Source of the DNA: Macropodus opercularis
Lineage: Eukaryota; Chordata; Actinopteri; Anabantiformes; Osphronemidae
DNA length: 64,000 nucleotides
Direction of reading: 5' to 3'
Assembly: GCA_030770545.1 (NCBI GenBank)
Contig: CM061106.1
Location: 3,870,001 to 3,934,000 of the forward strand
In this document: positions 42,993 through 53,721 of the stretch, piece after piece
Layout: every line of letters starts with the position of its first letter
Numbering within the stretch: the stretch's first letter is position 1
Position numbers and translations under genes: made by a program
Notes under the pieces: generated by a model
The model's input: the letters and a program-made list of their open reading frames with translations, nothing else
The model's database searches: none
Told to the model about the DNA's origin: nothing

Positions 42993-43424
42993 TCACAAAA
43001 CGCCACAGCCTCTCTCATTCTCAACCTTCTTCTCCGAATCATCACCGCACAACATCTTAACATAAACGTCTTCAATATCATTTATTATATCATCTGATTC
43101 CCGTAACTTCTGTAGCATGCCGTCGCTGACATCCTCCACTTTGCTCGCGGAGACTTTGATGTTGTATTTTTCCAACAACTTTAAGGCCGCCTGGACGAAT
43201 CTGCTTGTTAACACCAGCTTCTTCAGATCCTCGTAATAGGTGTTCAGAAAAAATTCAGGCACTCCCCAAAGGCAGGTGTGTTGTCTCTGGCTGGGGTGAG
43301 ACGTCTGGCATCCGTTGCAAATATATTCCTGAAACTCATGTATTTTTATGTATAATACACGAGTCAGAAAGGTTCTCAGTAGTGATGGGCGATACCATGA
43401 AATTTGGTATCGATTCAACACCAA
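42993..43424 (-). pseudogene. Maverick ORF with CxxC...H..C zinc-knuckle-like motif
   Basis: Contains YICNGCQTSHPSQRQHTC, a Cys-Cys-His-Cys pattern seen in ORFs beside the integrase in fish Mavericks, followed by a helical part (FFLNTYYEDLKKLV) and an acidic tail with EDVYVKMLCGDDSEKKVE. Its upstream part is replaced by a MITE-like repeat from about 43,377, so the true start is lost. Function unknown; nucleic-acid binding is only suggested by the motif. Confidence 0.6.
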
Positions 43425-43885
43425 GTAACTACAGGGTTAGTATCGACGATGCCGATACTTTTTGCACCTTAAAGGCAAATCATCATTGCACAGTGTTGAT
43501 TAATATCTTTATGGCAACATGAATAATGCTCATGAACAGAAATACTTGCTTAAATGCTAATAATAAAATTATAATAAATTAGATCAATAAGTAAATTAAA
43601 TTCAAATATGAAAAAATATCTATTTTAAATTACAATAAGTAAAATTGAAATTAATACAAAATACTATTTCTTAAATTGAAAGATCATAGTGCTCAAGTAG
43701 AACAAAACAAAACAGTAAATATTTAACAGTAAAACATCACCGGGATGTTTCTGCTGCGCAGCTGGTGAATGTGTGAGCACATGTTCATGTACCGGCAGCT
43801 TCGGCACATAATTCTGCGGCTTTTAAAGCCGCCTCTAACCGCGGATATTGTGTATGTCCACGTATATAAACGTCTGCCGCTCATT
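43377..43885 (+). mobile_element. MITE-like insertion (GGTATCGAT repeat)
   Basis: Starts 'cagtagtgatgggcgatacc' and contains 'tttggtatcgattc' and 'gtatcgacgatgccgatac', a familiar pattern of a fish DNA-transposon-derived repeat. It interrupts the zinc-knuckle ORF. The right copy (49,165-49,441) carries the same insertion with an internal deletion, so it predates the duplication. The distal end is approximate. Confidence 0.6.
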
Positions 43886-43996
43886 CATTCATTCTAACAT
43901 CACAATAATAAAAACTTCTATTACACAATAAATGAACCCCCCTTTTCTGATTTTTTTTTCATAATTTCATAATAATTTCATAAATATCATATCATA
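43886..43996 (-). repeat. terminal sequence of Maverick-like element (inner end, left)
   Basis: 'cataaatatcatatcatac' ends here. It is the inverted partner of 49,061-49,170 and of the shorter outer end at 37,288-37,350. It abuts the CTAG of the Helitron-like core. Confidence 0.75.
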
Positions 43997-44005
43997 CTAG
44001 AAAAA

Positions 44006-44025
44006 GCATTTCCAGAAGGAAATGC
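44006..44025 (-). repeat. Helitron-like 3' hairpin (left edge)
   Basis: Perfect stem GCATTTCC/GGAAATGC with AGAA loop, 6 bases from CTAG at 43,997-44,000. Confidence 0.85.
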
Positions 44026-44808
44026 ACTGTGAATGCTGAATGTAATCCCCAAGAATTGCTGAAGCATTTAAAACATAGCTGAAAGTACCTGAAGAGGAAT
44101 AGAAATTGTTTTAACAGTGCTCAATGTTGAAATTGAATTTGAAGAAAGTTTAAATAGATTGCTGAAAAAGTGTCTAAAGAGTTGCTGAATTCAAAAGTTA
44201 AATAAGTTAAAATATTGAATTTGAAAGAGCTGAAAGTAGCTGAAGCAATTAAAATATACAGTAGCTCAATGTAAGCTACCATTTGAATAGTACAGAAAAA
44301 GTTTTTTTTATTTTAAAGAGCTGAAGTATTTTAAACATAGCTGAAAGTACCTGAAGAGGAATAGAAATTATGTTAACAGAGCTGAATGTTTGCAAAAGCT
44401 GAAGGAGTTGAAATTCAATTTGAAGAAAGTTGAAATAGATTGCTGAAATTGCTAAACAGGTGTCTAAAGAGTTGCTGAGTTCAAAAGTTAAATATGACAG
44501 TTAAAATATTGAATTTGAAGAAAGTTTAAATAGATTGCTGAAAAAGTGTCTAAAGAGTTGCTGAATTCAAAAGTTAAATAAGTTAAAATATTGAATTTGA
44601 AAGAGCTGAAAGTAGCTGAAGCAATTAAAATATACAGTAGCTCAATGTAAGCAGTCATTTGAATATTACAGTTAAGCTGTTTTGTTTTAAAGAGCTCAAG
44701 CATTTCAAATAGAGCTGAAGTAGCTGAGGAGGAATAGAAGATTGTTTTTAACCTAGCTGAATTCCTGCAGAAGCTGAAGCAGTTAAAATTCAATTTAAAC
44801 TAGAAAAA

Positions 44809-44828
44809 GCATTTCCAGAAGAAAATGC
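44809..44828 (-). repeat. Helitron-like 3' hairpin (inner, left)
   Basis: Same hairpin with one mismatch, preceded by CTAG at 44,800-44,803. It marks a second unit nested in or tandem to the first. Confidence 0.7.
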
Positions 44829-47010
44829 ACTGTGAATGTTGTAATGCTGAATGTATTCACTAAGAATTGCTGAAACATTTAAAACATAGCTGAAAGTAGC
44901 TGAAGAGGAATATAAATTGTTTTAACAGAGCTGAATGTTTGCAGAAGCTGAGGGAGTTGAAATTCAATTTAAAGAAAGTTTAAATAGATTGCTGAAAATG
45001 CTAAACAGGTGTCTAAAGAGTTGCTGAATTGAAAAGTTAAATATGACAGTTAAAATATTGAATTTGAAAGAGCTGAAAGTAGCTGAAGCATTTAAAATAT
45101 ACAGTAGCTCAATGTAAGCAACCATTTGAATAGTACAGAAAAAGTTGTTTTATTTTAAAGAGCTGAAGTATTTTAAACATAGCTGAAAGTACCTGAAGAG
45201 GAATAGAAATTATTTTAACAGAGCTGAATGTTTGCAAAAGCTGAAGCAGTTGAAATTCAATTTGAAGAAAGTTGAAATAGATTGTTGAAAAGGTGTTTAA
45301 AGAGTTGCTAAATTGAAAAGTTAAATATTACAGTTAAAATATTTAATTTTAAAGAGCTGAAAGTAGCTGAAGCATTTAAAATATACAGTAGCTCAATGTA
45401 AGTAAACATTTGAATATTACATTTAAGCTGTTTTCTCGCTATTAAAACCAATGAATTGGAACGGTGCATTTATTTTGAAAAGATTTGGAGGACGTCTGCG
45501 TGGTGAGTTACTAAATAGTCAAACACTCTAACTGACTGACCATTAATAAGATGAAGTTCAAATAATAACCTCCATTGCCAGTATTCAGTTCAGCTATTTG
45601 AATAATTGGATTTAGTTTGAAAAGACAGGCTAATCGTAGAAGCAGGTCACTAACAATAAAAACAACCATTTTAGATAATATCCAGAATTGTCTAACAATA
45701 ATCAGAACTTTCTGCATTGAATTTAAGTCTTAAAATTGTAATGACGTACTTTTATTTTGAAAGGAGCTGGCGGAAGTACGCATTGAGTAATGATCCAGTT
45801 CAAACATTGAGACTAATCATCACAATGACCAAGTAATAGGTAGAAGTCTCAGTATTCAGTTGGTCTATTTGAGGTTTTAATCACTGTATGCTTTTATGTT
45901 GTAAATATCTGGAGGAAGTGTGTGTGGTTAATTACTAAACAATCAAACAGTCTCATTAACTGATCATTAATTTGCATGGAGCTGCTGCAGACACTGAGGA
46001 GTCTGAGCTGTCAGTCAAACTGTCCCTGACACCTGTGCGGTTGTCATGGAGACCAGTGGCCAAAGGCGGGAAAATCCCCAGCTCAGTGCTCAGTCATTGC
46101 AGTGAATGGTGAGGTGCACCCCTGCTAAACGGGCTTGTTGGAGAAAAACTATAAATGCTACCACAAAAAAAAACTTGATTTTATGAGAGCTGAGACTTTA
46201 ATGGGCGACTGGTGTAAGTTTTATGTTTGAGGACTGAAAATTGTGGCCACAGCAGCGATTTCAAAACGTGTCTTCTTCTGTGCGACGGAGCGAAAACAGG
46301 ACAGATTTTACTATTACAGTCTATGGGGAGACGTCAGCGCGTGTCGGACTTTAAAGGCTGATAGAGAGAAATGCGTAGATCTGTTGGCTTAACATGAGAC
46401 ATCATTAGAAAGAAGACAGACATGGCTACGTTTTGGTGAAAAAATTAAAGACTGAAGATTGTGGCTGTATTGACAATTTTAAAAGCGAAACGTTGATTTA
46501 AAAATCGAACCTCTCACACTCTGGCTGTGACATCACTCACTGTACCTCACGCAATACACACTAATGGAAAAGCTGAAATTTTTCCAAAAACCATGCTGTG
46601 CTTAAACTGCCATAATTCAGAAACTATAGAAGATATTAAAAACCTGAATGGATCATTTATAGCTGAATATTTGAAGAGCATTTTAAAGTTTAAATGGCGT
46701 CTGTAGCTTAAAGTATGATGAAGCAGTTAGACCTGAAAGAAGACAAAGCTGAAAAGGATTTGAAAAGCTTCCTCCATTCATTTTAATGGGCAAAAATATT
46801 TGAAAAAAGCTTAATAATTCAAAAAATATGGAAGATATGAAAAAGTTAAATGGAAGCAGTAGTCTCCTTAAAGAGGTGAATATTTTGATATTTGAATTAT
46901 TTTTGTAGCTTAAAGCATGCGAGAGGAGTTAAGTACCGTAAAACGTACGGAAGAATAAACACAGTTTTAGCAATGCACTGGAATTCATTCAGCATGGCAG
47001 CATTCACAGT

Positions 47011-47030
47011 GCATTTTCTTATGGAAATGC
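47011..47030 (+). repeat. Helitron-like 3' hairpin (central unit)
   Basis: Hairpin followed by TTTTT and CTAG at 47,036-47,039. The next bases are TCTTTATTATT, which could be the TC start of the next unit joined head to tail. 'cgtacggaag' (46,944-46,953) and 'cttccgtacg' (47,057-47,066) form a subterminal inverted pair across the junction. Confidence 0.7.
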
Positions 47031-47849
47031 TTTTTCTAGTCTTTATTATTAAATTTCTTCCGTACGTTTTTTGGCATTTCTCTCTATCAGCCTTTAAAGT
47101 CCATCACGTGCCGATGTCTCCCCATAGACTATAATAGTAAAATCTGTCCTGTCTTCGCTCCGTCGCACAGAAGAAGACACGTTTTGGCCACAATTTTCAG
47201 TCCTCGAACACAAAACTTACACCAGTTGCTCATTATAGTCTCAGCTCTCATAAAATTGTGGTAGCTTTTATAGTTTTTCTCCAACAAGCCCATTTAGCAG
47301 GGGTGCACCTCACCATTCACTGCAATGACTGAGCACTGAGCTGGAGATTTTCCCGCCTTTGGCCACTGGTCTCCATGACAACCTCACAGGTGCCAGGGAC
47401 AGTTTGACTGATAGCTCAGACTCCTCAGTGTCTGCAGCAGCATACAGCATACAGTGAATAAAACCTCAAATAGACGAACTGAATACTGAGACTTCTACCT
47501 ATTACTTGATCATTGTGATGGTTAGTGTCAATGTTTGAACTGGATCATTACTCAATGCGTACTTCCGCCAGCTCCTTTCAAAATAAAAATATGACATTAC
47601 AATTTTAGGACTTAAATTCAATGAAGAGAATTCTGATTATTGTTAGATAATTCTGGATATTTTCTAAAATTGTTGTTTTTATTTTTAGTGACCCGCTTCC
47701 ACAATTTGCATGTCCTTTCAAAATAAACCAAATTATTTAAATAGCTGAACTGAATACTGGCAATAGAGGTTATTATTTGAACTTCATCTTATTTATGGTC
47801 AGTTAATTAAAGTGTTTGATTGTTTAGTAACTCACCACGCAGACTTCGT

Positions 47850-48655
47850 CTTTTTTTTTTGACAGTTTAGGCAATTAGGCATTTTTTTTCCCGCTAAACC
47901 CCTTCAAATTAATAGCACGAATTGCTTGAAACTGAACTGAATTTGTGTTCTCTAAGCAAACTGAATGAGTGAAAGGCTTTATTTAGTGTCTGTCATCTAT
48001 GTCATTATGTCTTGATGGGAAATACAGATTTTCAAAATAAGTCTGCATTTGCTAATATACGACCTGACAGTCTTTGGACAATAATGTTTTGGTTCATTGT
48101 TGAGCTGTTCTCCCAATCCCAGCTCTGCGCGTTCGTTGAATGATGAGGAGAAACGTCTGATAAAAATCAGTCTTGCTTTTATTTCAAACTTGAAGAATAA
48201 TAATGTACAGGCCTGGGTCAGTCTGTCCCTATACTATACAGCATATAGTCAGGGCACGAAGTCTGACTGACACTGTCTGTCCCTCGACCCACACTTTTAT
48301 GCTGGACAGAGCATCTTTCTGTGGTGTAACCGGATCCTGATGCCGTGGTCTGGTGTTCGTCTCCATGGCTGGTTTATTGGTGTCTTATCTTCTCCGTTGC
48401 TTTGTGGTCCCATAACCTATGGATCTAAGCACATTCCTTCTACAGACATTCACATGTTTCACTCCCTACTTATCTTATTTTCTGCCGTGTCTGGGTGCAT
48501 CTGGGGTCTCTACTATTCTCTAAACCTGATGTGTGTGTTTCAAACTATACTTTAATGCATTCGGCTTGTTCTGTTCTCTGCCTGCATCCTACTATCTAAG
48601 CTTTCAACTACTATTTTAACTACTACATAACTATTTAGATTCCTACATCATTAAG
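47850..48655. other. right-arm-specific insert, no gene seen
   Basis: This part of the right half has no partner on the left. It starts with a T-run and 'gacagtttaggcaattaggc'. A 71-residue ORF (48,340-48,555) has no known similarity. Confidence 0.4.
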
Positions 48656-49031
48656 CATTTTTATTAATATGAAGTGCAACTTTCACTTCAGTTTACAAAG
48701 TCTGCTTAAGCTTCCTCTGCAAACATCCAGCTTTTTTAATTTTGCTTCAGCTATTTAAACCAAACTTTTTCTGTACTATTCAAATGGTTGCTTACATTGA
48801 GCTACTGTATATTTTAAATGCTTCAGCTACTTTCAAATTCAATATTTTAACTTATTTAACTTTTGAATTCAGCAACTCTTTAGACACTTTTTCAGCAATC
48901 TATTTAAACTTTCTTCAAATTCAATTTCAACATTGAGCACTGTTAAAACAATTTCTATTCCTCTTCAGGTACTTTCAGCTATGTTTTAAATGCTTCAGCA
49001 ATTCTTGGGGATTACATTCAGCATTCACAGT

Positions 49032-49051
49032 GCATTTCCTTCTGGAAATGC
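49032..49051 (+). repeat. Helitron-like 3' hairpin (right edge)
   Basis: Mirror of 44,006-44,025, followed by CTAG at 49,057-49,060 and then the Maverick-like terminus TATGATATG. Confidence 0.85.
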
Positions 49052-49164
49052 TTTTTCTAGTATGATATGATATTTATGAAATTATTATGAAATTATGAAA
49101 AAAAAATCAGAAAAGGGGGGTTCATTTATTGTGTAATAGAAGTTTTTATTATTGTGATGTTAGA

Positions 49165-49441
49165 ATGAATGAATGAGCGGCATAATTTAAAATAGATATT
49201 TTTTCATATTTGAATTTAAGATTACTTATTGATCTAATTTATTATAATTTTATTATTAGCATTTAAGCAAGTATTTCTGTTCATGAGCATTATTCATGTT
49301 GCCATAAAGATATTAATCAACACTGTGCAATGATGATTTGCCTTTAAGGTGCAAAAAGTATCGGCATCGTCGATACTAACCCTGTAGTTACTTGGTGTGG
49401 AATCGATACCAAATTTCGTGGTATCACCGATCACTACTGAA
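49165..49441 (-). mobile_element. MITE-like insertion, right copy
   Basis: Reverse complement of the insertion at 43,377-43,885, shortened by an internal deletion of about 200 bp. Confidence 0.6.
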
Positions 49442-49444
49442 AAC

Positions 49445-49805
49445 CTTTCTGACTCGTGTATTATACATAAAAATACACGAGTTTCAGGAATATATTTGCA
49501 ACGGATGCCAGAGACAACACACCTGCCTTTGGGGAGTGCCTGAATTTTTTCTGAACACCTATTACGAGGATCTGAAGAAGCTGGTGTTAACAAGCAGATT
49601 CGTCCAGGCGGCCTTAAAGTTGTTGGAAAAATACAACATCAAAGTCTCCGCGAGCAAAGTGGAGGATGTCAGCGACGGCATGCTACAGGAGTTACAGGAA
49701 TCAGATGATATAATAAATGATATTGAAGACGTTTATGTTAAGATGTTGTGCGGTGATGATTCGGAGAAGAAGGTTGAGAATGAGAGAGGCTGTGGCGTTT
49801 TGTGA
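49445..49805 (+). pseudogene. zinc-knuckle-like Maverick ORF, right copy
   Basis: Same as 42,993-43,424, but about 15 bases are missing so the motif reads YICNGCQRQHTC without the SHPS part. The rest (FFLNTYYEDLKKLV to NERGCGVL) is kept and the frame stays open to the stop. Confidence 0.6.
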
Positions 49806-50023
49806 GGGGGATTCTGATAAATGAAAAACAAATGTCATGTATTACAATGCTTTTCCACATATCCACGTTCATGCATCATGTTATTTTTAAATAAAAGCAT
49901 TTGACTAAATCCTATCTTTGTCAACTTTCATTGTTTTTTTAAATAAATCGTCTACACGCCTACATAGAGCTGGGGTTGAGACAATGGGTGGTCAGATAAG
50001 CATTTTGCAGCCCTTCTGTGAAC

Positions 50024-51107
50024 AATGCCTCCGAAAATTGAGAGTTTGATGAAGAAAATCTATTATAATCCAGTGCATCCGGGCAGCTATGGAGGGATCA
50101 ATGCTTTACAGCAGGCTGTTGAAAAATAAGTCTGAACCAAATCAAACAATTTCTATCAAAACAAGATGCTTATACTCTACATAAACCCATAAGGATACAT
50201 TTCAAAAGAAAGAGTTTTTGCATCACGGCCTCTTTTCCAGTTTCAGGCTGATTTATGTGATATGCAGGCTCTGTCAACATACAACGACGGATACAAATTC
50301 CTGCTCACAGTTATTGACGTGTTTTCAAAGAAAGCGTTCGTGAAGCCTTATGAGAAAAAGCTCTCGGGATGTAACCGAAGCATTCGCCTCTATTTTATCA
50401 ACAAGCGGCATCCCAAAGTGTGTTCAAACCGATCTAGGTAAAGAATTTTACAATAAACAATTGAAATCCTTGATGGATAAACATGAAATCCGCCACTTCA
50501 GCACTAAAAGCGATTTGAAGGCATCAGTTATTGAACGTTTCAATAAAACGTTAAAATATAAATTATATCGTTACTTTACGGGGGAAACACCCTAAGATAC
50601 ACGGATGTTTTAAAACTATTTGTAGATGGTTATAACAAAAGTTACCATTCAAGCATAAAAATGCAACCATCTCAAGTGACTTCTGAAAATACACCCCAAG
50701 TTTTTCAAAACTTGTACGGTTCGTTTCCTTTACGTCACAAAAACAAATTAAAGTTCAACTTTAAAAGAGGTGATCTGGTGAGAATATCCAAACTGCGAGG
50801 GGTATTTGATAAGAAATATACCCAAGGATTTACCGACAAAGTATTTAAAATAGATGAATGTATTACACGGTTTCCCCCGGTGTACGGACTCGTGGACTCC
50901 GATGGGGAGCCCATAGAGGGCTCGTTCTATGAGGCTGAATTACAGAAAGTAACCGTGGCTGGAAACAAACTCTTTCATGTAGAGAATATCCTGAGTAAGC
51001 GTAAGATCAATGGAGTGAATTATTCCCTTGTTAAATGGAAAAACTGGCCACAGATATTTAATAGTTACGTCAAGAGTAGCGACATGAAGTCATATATGAA
51101 GACATAA
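50024..51107 (+). pseudogene. Maverick integrase, right copy, several frameshifts
   Basis: Same protein as 41,691-42,773. Frame changes occur near 50,115 (a deletion), near 50,210, near 50,365 and near 50,585. The second catalytic position keeps Asp (VQTDLGKEFYNKQ) and the third keeps Glu (SVIERFNKTL). The chromodomain end (50,661-51,107) is open, with VENILSKRKINGVNYSLVKW. Confidence 0.85.
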
Positions 51108-51153
51108 TGATTTGTACAGACGCCTAAGCTTCCATAACGTTTTCTACTACAAG

Positions 51154-51954
51154 ATGGAGAAGAATGGCTTCTATATCACGCTCCCGTCTAACGCCAGTAT
51201 GGACACGTTTAAAGATAATACGGCGTCAAAGTTCCGTATTGATTTAGCGCAACATATAAATTTAATTGGCCCGTGGGAGGTTGCTTTGGCCGATATTTCT
51301 TTTCCACACACTTGGCTGACTGTGCCTTCAGGCAGCCAATTTTTTAAGTGGTTAGATACGTGGGAACACGGTGTCCCTGAGGATCTTTTAGCTACACCCG
51401 TGCACGAGGAAGGAAAATATAAAGTGAAAGCAATGGGTTATGGATATGGCACATACGATTCTATAGATACCGTCGTAGGGACAATAAACACATACTTTCG
51501 AAAAGTGAAATTAGATGCCAGCGTCTCCTATGACGAACGCAAGCAGGTCTTTTTATGGACGGGCAGCGGCCGCTACAAATTAAAGTTTGCGCCACCCATG
51601 GCTTACATTCTTGGTTTGGACCCTCACGAGTGGATCTCAGCAGGACCGGGGGGTCGATATTCTCCCCACCCAGCGGATTTAAAAGCAGGGTTTTACAATC
51701 TGTTTCTTTATTCAGACGTTGTGAAGCACCAGATCGTTGGTGACAGCTTATCACCGCTTGTCCGCTGTATCTCTATTGAGGGTAAATATGGAGATATTAT
51801 AACAAAATCATTTAACCCGGCTCATTATTTACCTCTTTCAAAAGCCCACATAGAAAGCATATACGTCGAAATTAAGACGGATCAGGACGAATTGGTCGAG
51901 TTTGGCTTTGGCAAAACTATACTCAAGTTACACTTTAGGCCGGTGAAAGCATGA
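51154..51954 (+). CDS. Maverick minor capsid (penton-like) protein, open, right copy
   Basis: 266 residues from ATG (MEKNGFYITLPSNASMD), no stop or frame change. Relative to the left copy I find two changes, both in the first third: Thr to Ala before DISFPHTW, and His to Asp before TWEHGVPEDL. The upstream reading frame is open for 14 more codons without an ATG. The stop codon overlaps the next ORF (ATGA). Confidence 0.8.
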   Translation: MEKNGFYITLPSNASMDTFKDNTASKFRIDLAQHINLIGPWEVALADISFPHTWLTVPSGSQFFKWLDTWEHGVPEDLLATPVHEEGKYKVKAMGYGYGTYDSIDTVVGTINTYFRKVKLDASVSYDERKQVFLWTGSGRYKLKFAPPMAYILGLDPHEWISAGPGGRYSPHPADLKAGFYNLFLYSDVVKHQIVGDSLSPLVRCISIEGKYGDIITKSFNPAHYLPLSKAHIESIYVEIKTDQDELVEFGFGKTILKLHFRPVKA

Positions 51955-52340
51955 GTCCTCGAGCTTATAAAGCAGACCCCTACAGATTTGTGAGCTATTA
52001 CGATAATCAAGTGGGTTCAGGTCTATCCGGGTTAAATGGATCAGCAGCCCAGTACGGACAGGGTATCGGAGAAGAAAAGAGGCTTTAACATAGCGAAGCC
52101 TCACCTGAGCTCAGCTGTGAAAAACATTGCCACTGACGTGCTAAGCAGCGCCGTCAACAAGTTCTCCGGTAAACAAAAGCCTGATGCGGACCAAGAAGGG
52201 GCAGGCCTAACTGTTCTGGCCCGGAGGTCCAGGAAGCGTCCCCCTGGCAGGGTGTTAAAAAAAACAGGCGTACACAGAAAAAGAGGTCATTTTCCACCGC
52301 TGCAGCAAGAGGGAAGAGGTCAAGAGCCAGGATAGAGGAC
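51951..52340 (+). pseudogene. pX-like basic virion protein, right copy
   Basis: Starts in the ATGA overlap with the minor capsid stop. It has the same frame change near 52,075 as the left copy, plus a deletion of about 13 bp after RRSRKRPPG that moves the C-terminal part into another frame. Confidence 0.55.
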
Positions 52341-52379
52341 ATAATTTAAAACAAACAAAACAAAAAACAAAACAAAACC

Positions 52380-53055
52380 ATGGCTCTCGTGCATGAAAAA
52401 TCAGCCGAATGTGTTATGTCCGAACTGGACCTTTTCTCATGCCCGTACTCACAGCTCAGCATCGAAGAACGTCAGTATGTAGAGATATCCCCTGTTTTAT
52501 CCATAACGCCGCAAGGACCGATTGAGTTCTTTGTAGCGGTTGAAGTGATGGTATCTGGACTTGAACGATACTTTATTGTTTCTAAGGCTGAAAATTACCA
52601 ATGCAGACGGTACAGATCTGGCTGTCGATGCACCTGTAGGAATTATAAACTATCCTCTGAATACAATATTTAGCCAGTGTGATGTCACGTTGGGGGACCG
52701 ACTGATTTCACAGTCCAGCGCTACTCATCCGTACAGGGCGATAATCGAGACTTTATTAAATTATTCACTGGATTCTTTAAAAAACCAATTCAGCGCTGGC
52801 CTCTTTTATCAAGACACAGCTTGGTCCATGGACTCTATCAATTCTAAAGACGGGGATAACAAGGGCTTGTGCAGTCGCGCAAAGTTCAGTGAAATTTCAA
52901 GAGAGTGTCATCTTCTAGGACCTTTACACGCCGACATCTTTTTCAGCGATCGACTGCTTTTAAATTCAGTGTATCTGAAAATAAAACTGACTCGAGCCAG
53001 CGACGCTTTCTGCCTCGCCCTCAGTCTGGAAGAGAACGGCGTTGCTACATTCTAA
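52380..53055 (+). pseudogene. Maverick major capsid protein, right copy, truncated and frameshifted
   Basis: ATG in a good context (aaaaccATGGCT). Same frame change (near 52,550) and same truncated end (SLEENGVATF) as at 39,740-40,415. Only a few residues differ (SREC for SREF, LALSL for LTLSL). Confidence 0.85.
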
Positions 53056-53056
53056 G

Positions 53057-53301
53057 ATTCTTTTGGTTTTCATCCTGATTTTTCATACTACCCACAGACG
53101 ATCCTGGAATTTCTACGGAAATACTCTCGAGTCATTTACTATCATGACAAGCTGCTTCAGCATCCTCTGTCGGTCGTCTGTGGTGAACATTGCATATATT
53201 ACCTGGTTCACAGAGCTGTTGGTTTATCCTATGATGAGGTGTTAAAGTTGTACGATTCTAACGTTTCTAAAAATGATTCTGTGGTATCTGATTTTGTTTA
53301 A
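53057..53301 (+). pseudogene. adenain-like protease remnant, right copy
   Basis: Frame with VCGEHCIYYLVHRAVG and ending SVVSDFV. Same truncation as on the left. Confidence 0.75.
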
Positions 53302-53545
53302 CGTTATTAAAAATGCGTGACTCGCTGTTCAAGGGATTCTAGAAGACACCGTGTGTGTTCATTAAAAATATTTGCAGAGTGTCATAATATCAAACTGAGA
53401 AAATGCTGAGTGTGTTTCATTGAAATGTTTTAAAAATACTCTTTAAGAATACTCTGAGACTTTTTCTTTTGATTTATTAAAATAAAAATCTTTGTATTTC
53501 AGAAAAAAAAGTGATTATTATTTATGACAAATTACATTTTCAGCT

Positions 53546-53721
53546 CTAGGCGAAGACCCAGTCAGACGAACTGAGACGCTTATTTTTTCTTCTCGCTTTC
53601 TCTGCGTTAAACTTTCCTCCTTTATCCCTGTTTTCAGGGATTTTCATGTCATAAGTATGCATTTGACTACAAGCTTGTTTATTAGGAATACAGGATAAAG
53701 GTATATTTAATCGTAATAGAG
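53546..53721 (-). pseudogene. end of Maverick accessory protein, right copy
   Basis: The minus strand carries the last 58 codons of the ORF at 38,842-39,249 (from LLRLNIPLSCIPNKQ to KNKRLSSSDWVFA). The upstream part is cut off at the block A junction. Confidence 0.75.

Larger units (their letters stand above)
37288..43996. mobile_element. Maverick/Polinton-like element, left copy (defective)
   Basis: Outer end 'aatatgatatgatatttatg' (37,288) and inner end at 43,996 are the same terminal sequence in inverted orientation. Gene order, left to right: short integrase piece, ATPase, a small ORF and a larger accessory ORF on +; protease remnant, major capsid, pX-like, minor capsid, integrase and a zinc-knuckle ORF on -. 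The set matches Maverick/Polinton elements, also described as adintoviruses: double-stranded DNA elements with both viral and transposon genes. The protein-primed DNA polymerase B is missing, and most genes are broken. An old, non-functional genomic copy. Confidence 0.85.
43997..49060. mobile_element. Helitron-like core, imperfect palindrome
   Basis: The left part (43,997-46,375) and right part (47,078-49,060) are inverted copies, with about 700 bp between. Each outer edge is a 20-nt hairpin (8-bp stem, 4-nt loop) then TTTTT and CTAG, next to T of the flank. This is the layout of Helitron 3' ends, here facing outward on both sides. Further such ends lie at 44,800-44,828 and 47,011-47,039. The inside is AT-rich and built from imperfect repeats of 'agctgaaagtagctgaagca'. 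No Rep/helicase gene is present, so these would be non-autonomous copies. Confidence 0.65.
49061..53721. mobile_element. Maverick/Polinton-like element, right copy (defective)
   Basis: Mirror image of 39,080-43,996. Order on +: zinc-knuckle ORF, integrase, minor capsid, pX-like, major capsid, protease remnant; then, on -, the end of the accessory ORF. The ATPase and the outer end are missing; the element stops at 53,721 and block A begins. It shares with the left copy the capsid frame change, the capsid-protease deletion and the MITE insertion. Confidence 0.85.

Noticed and set aside
43205..43522. ORFs with GIDSTPSNYRVSIDDADTF on the + strand (also 49,294-49,593)
   Set aside because: They are frames through the MITE-like insertion and the antisense of the zinc-knuckle ORF.
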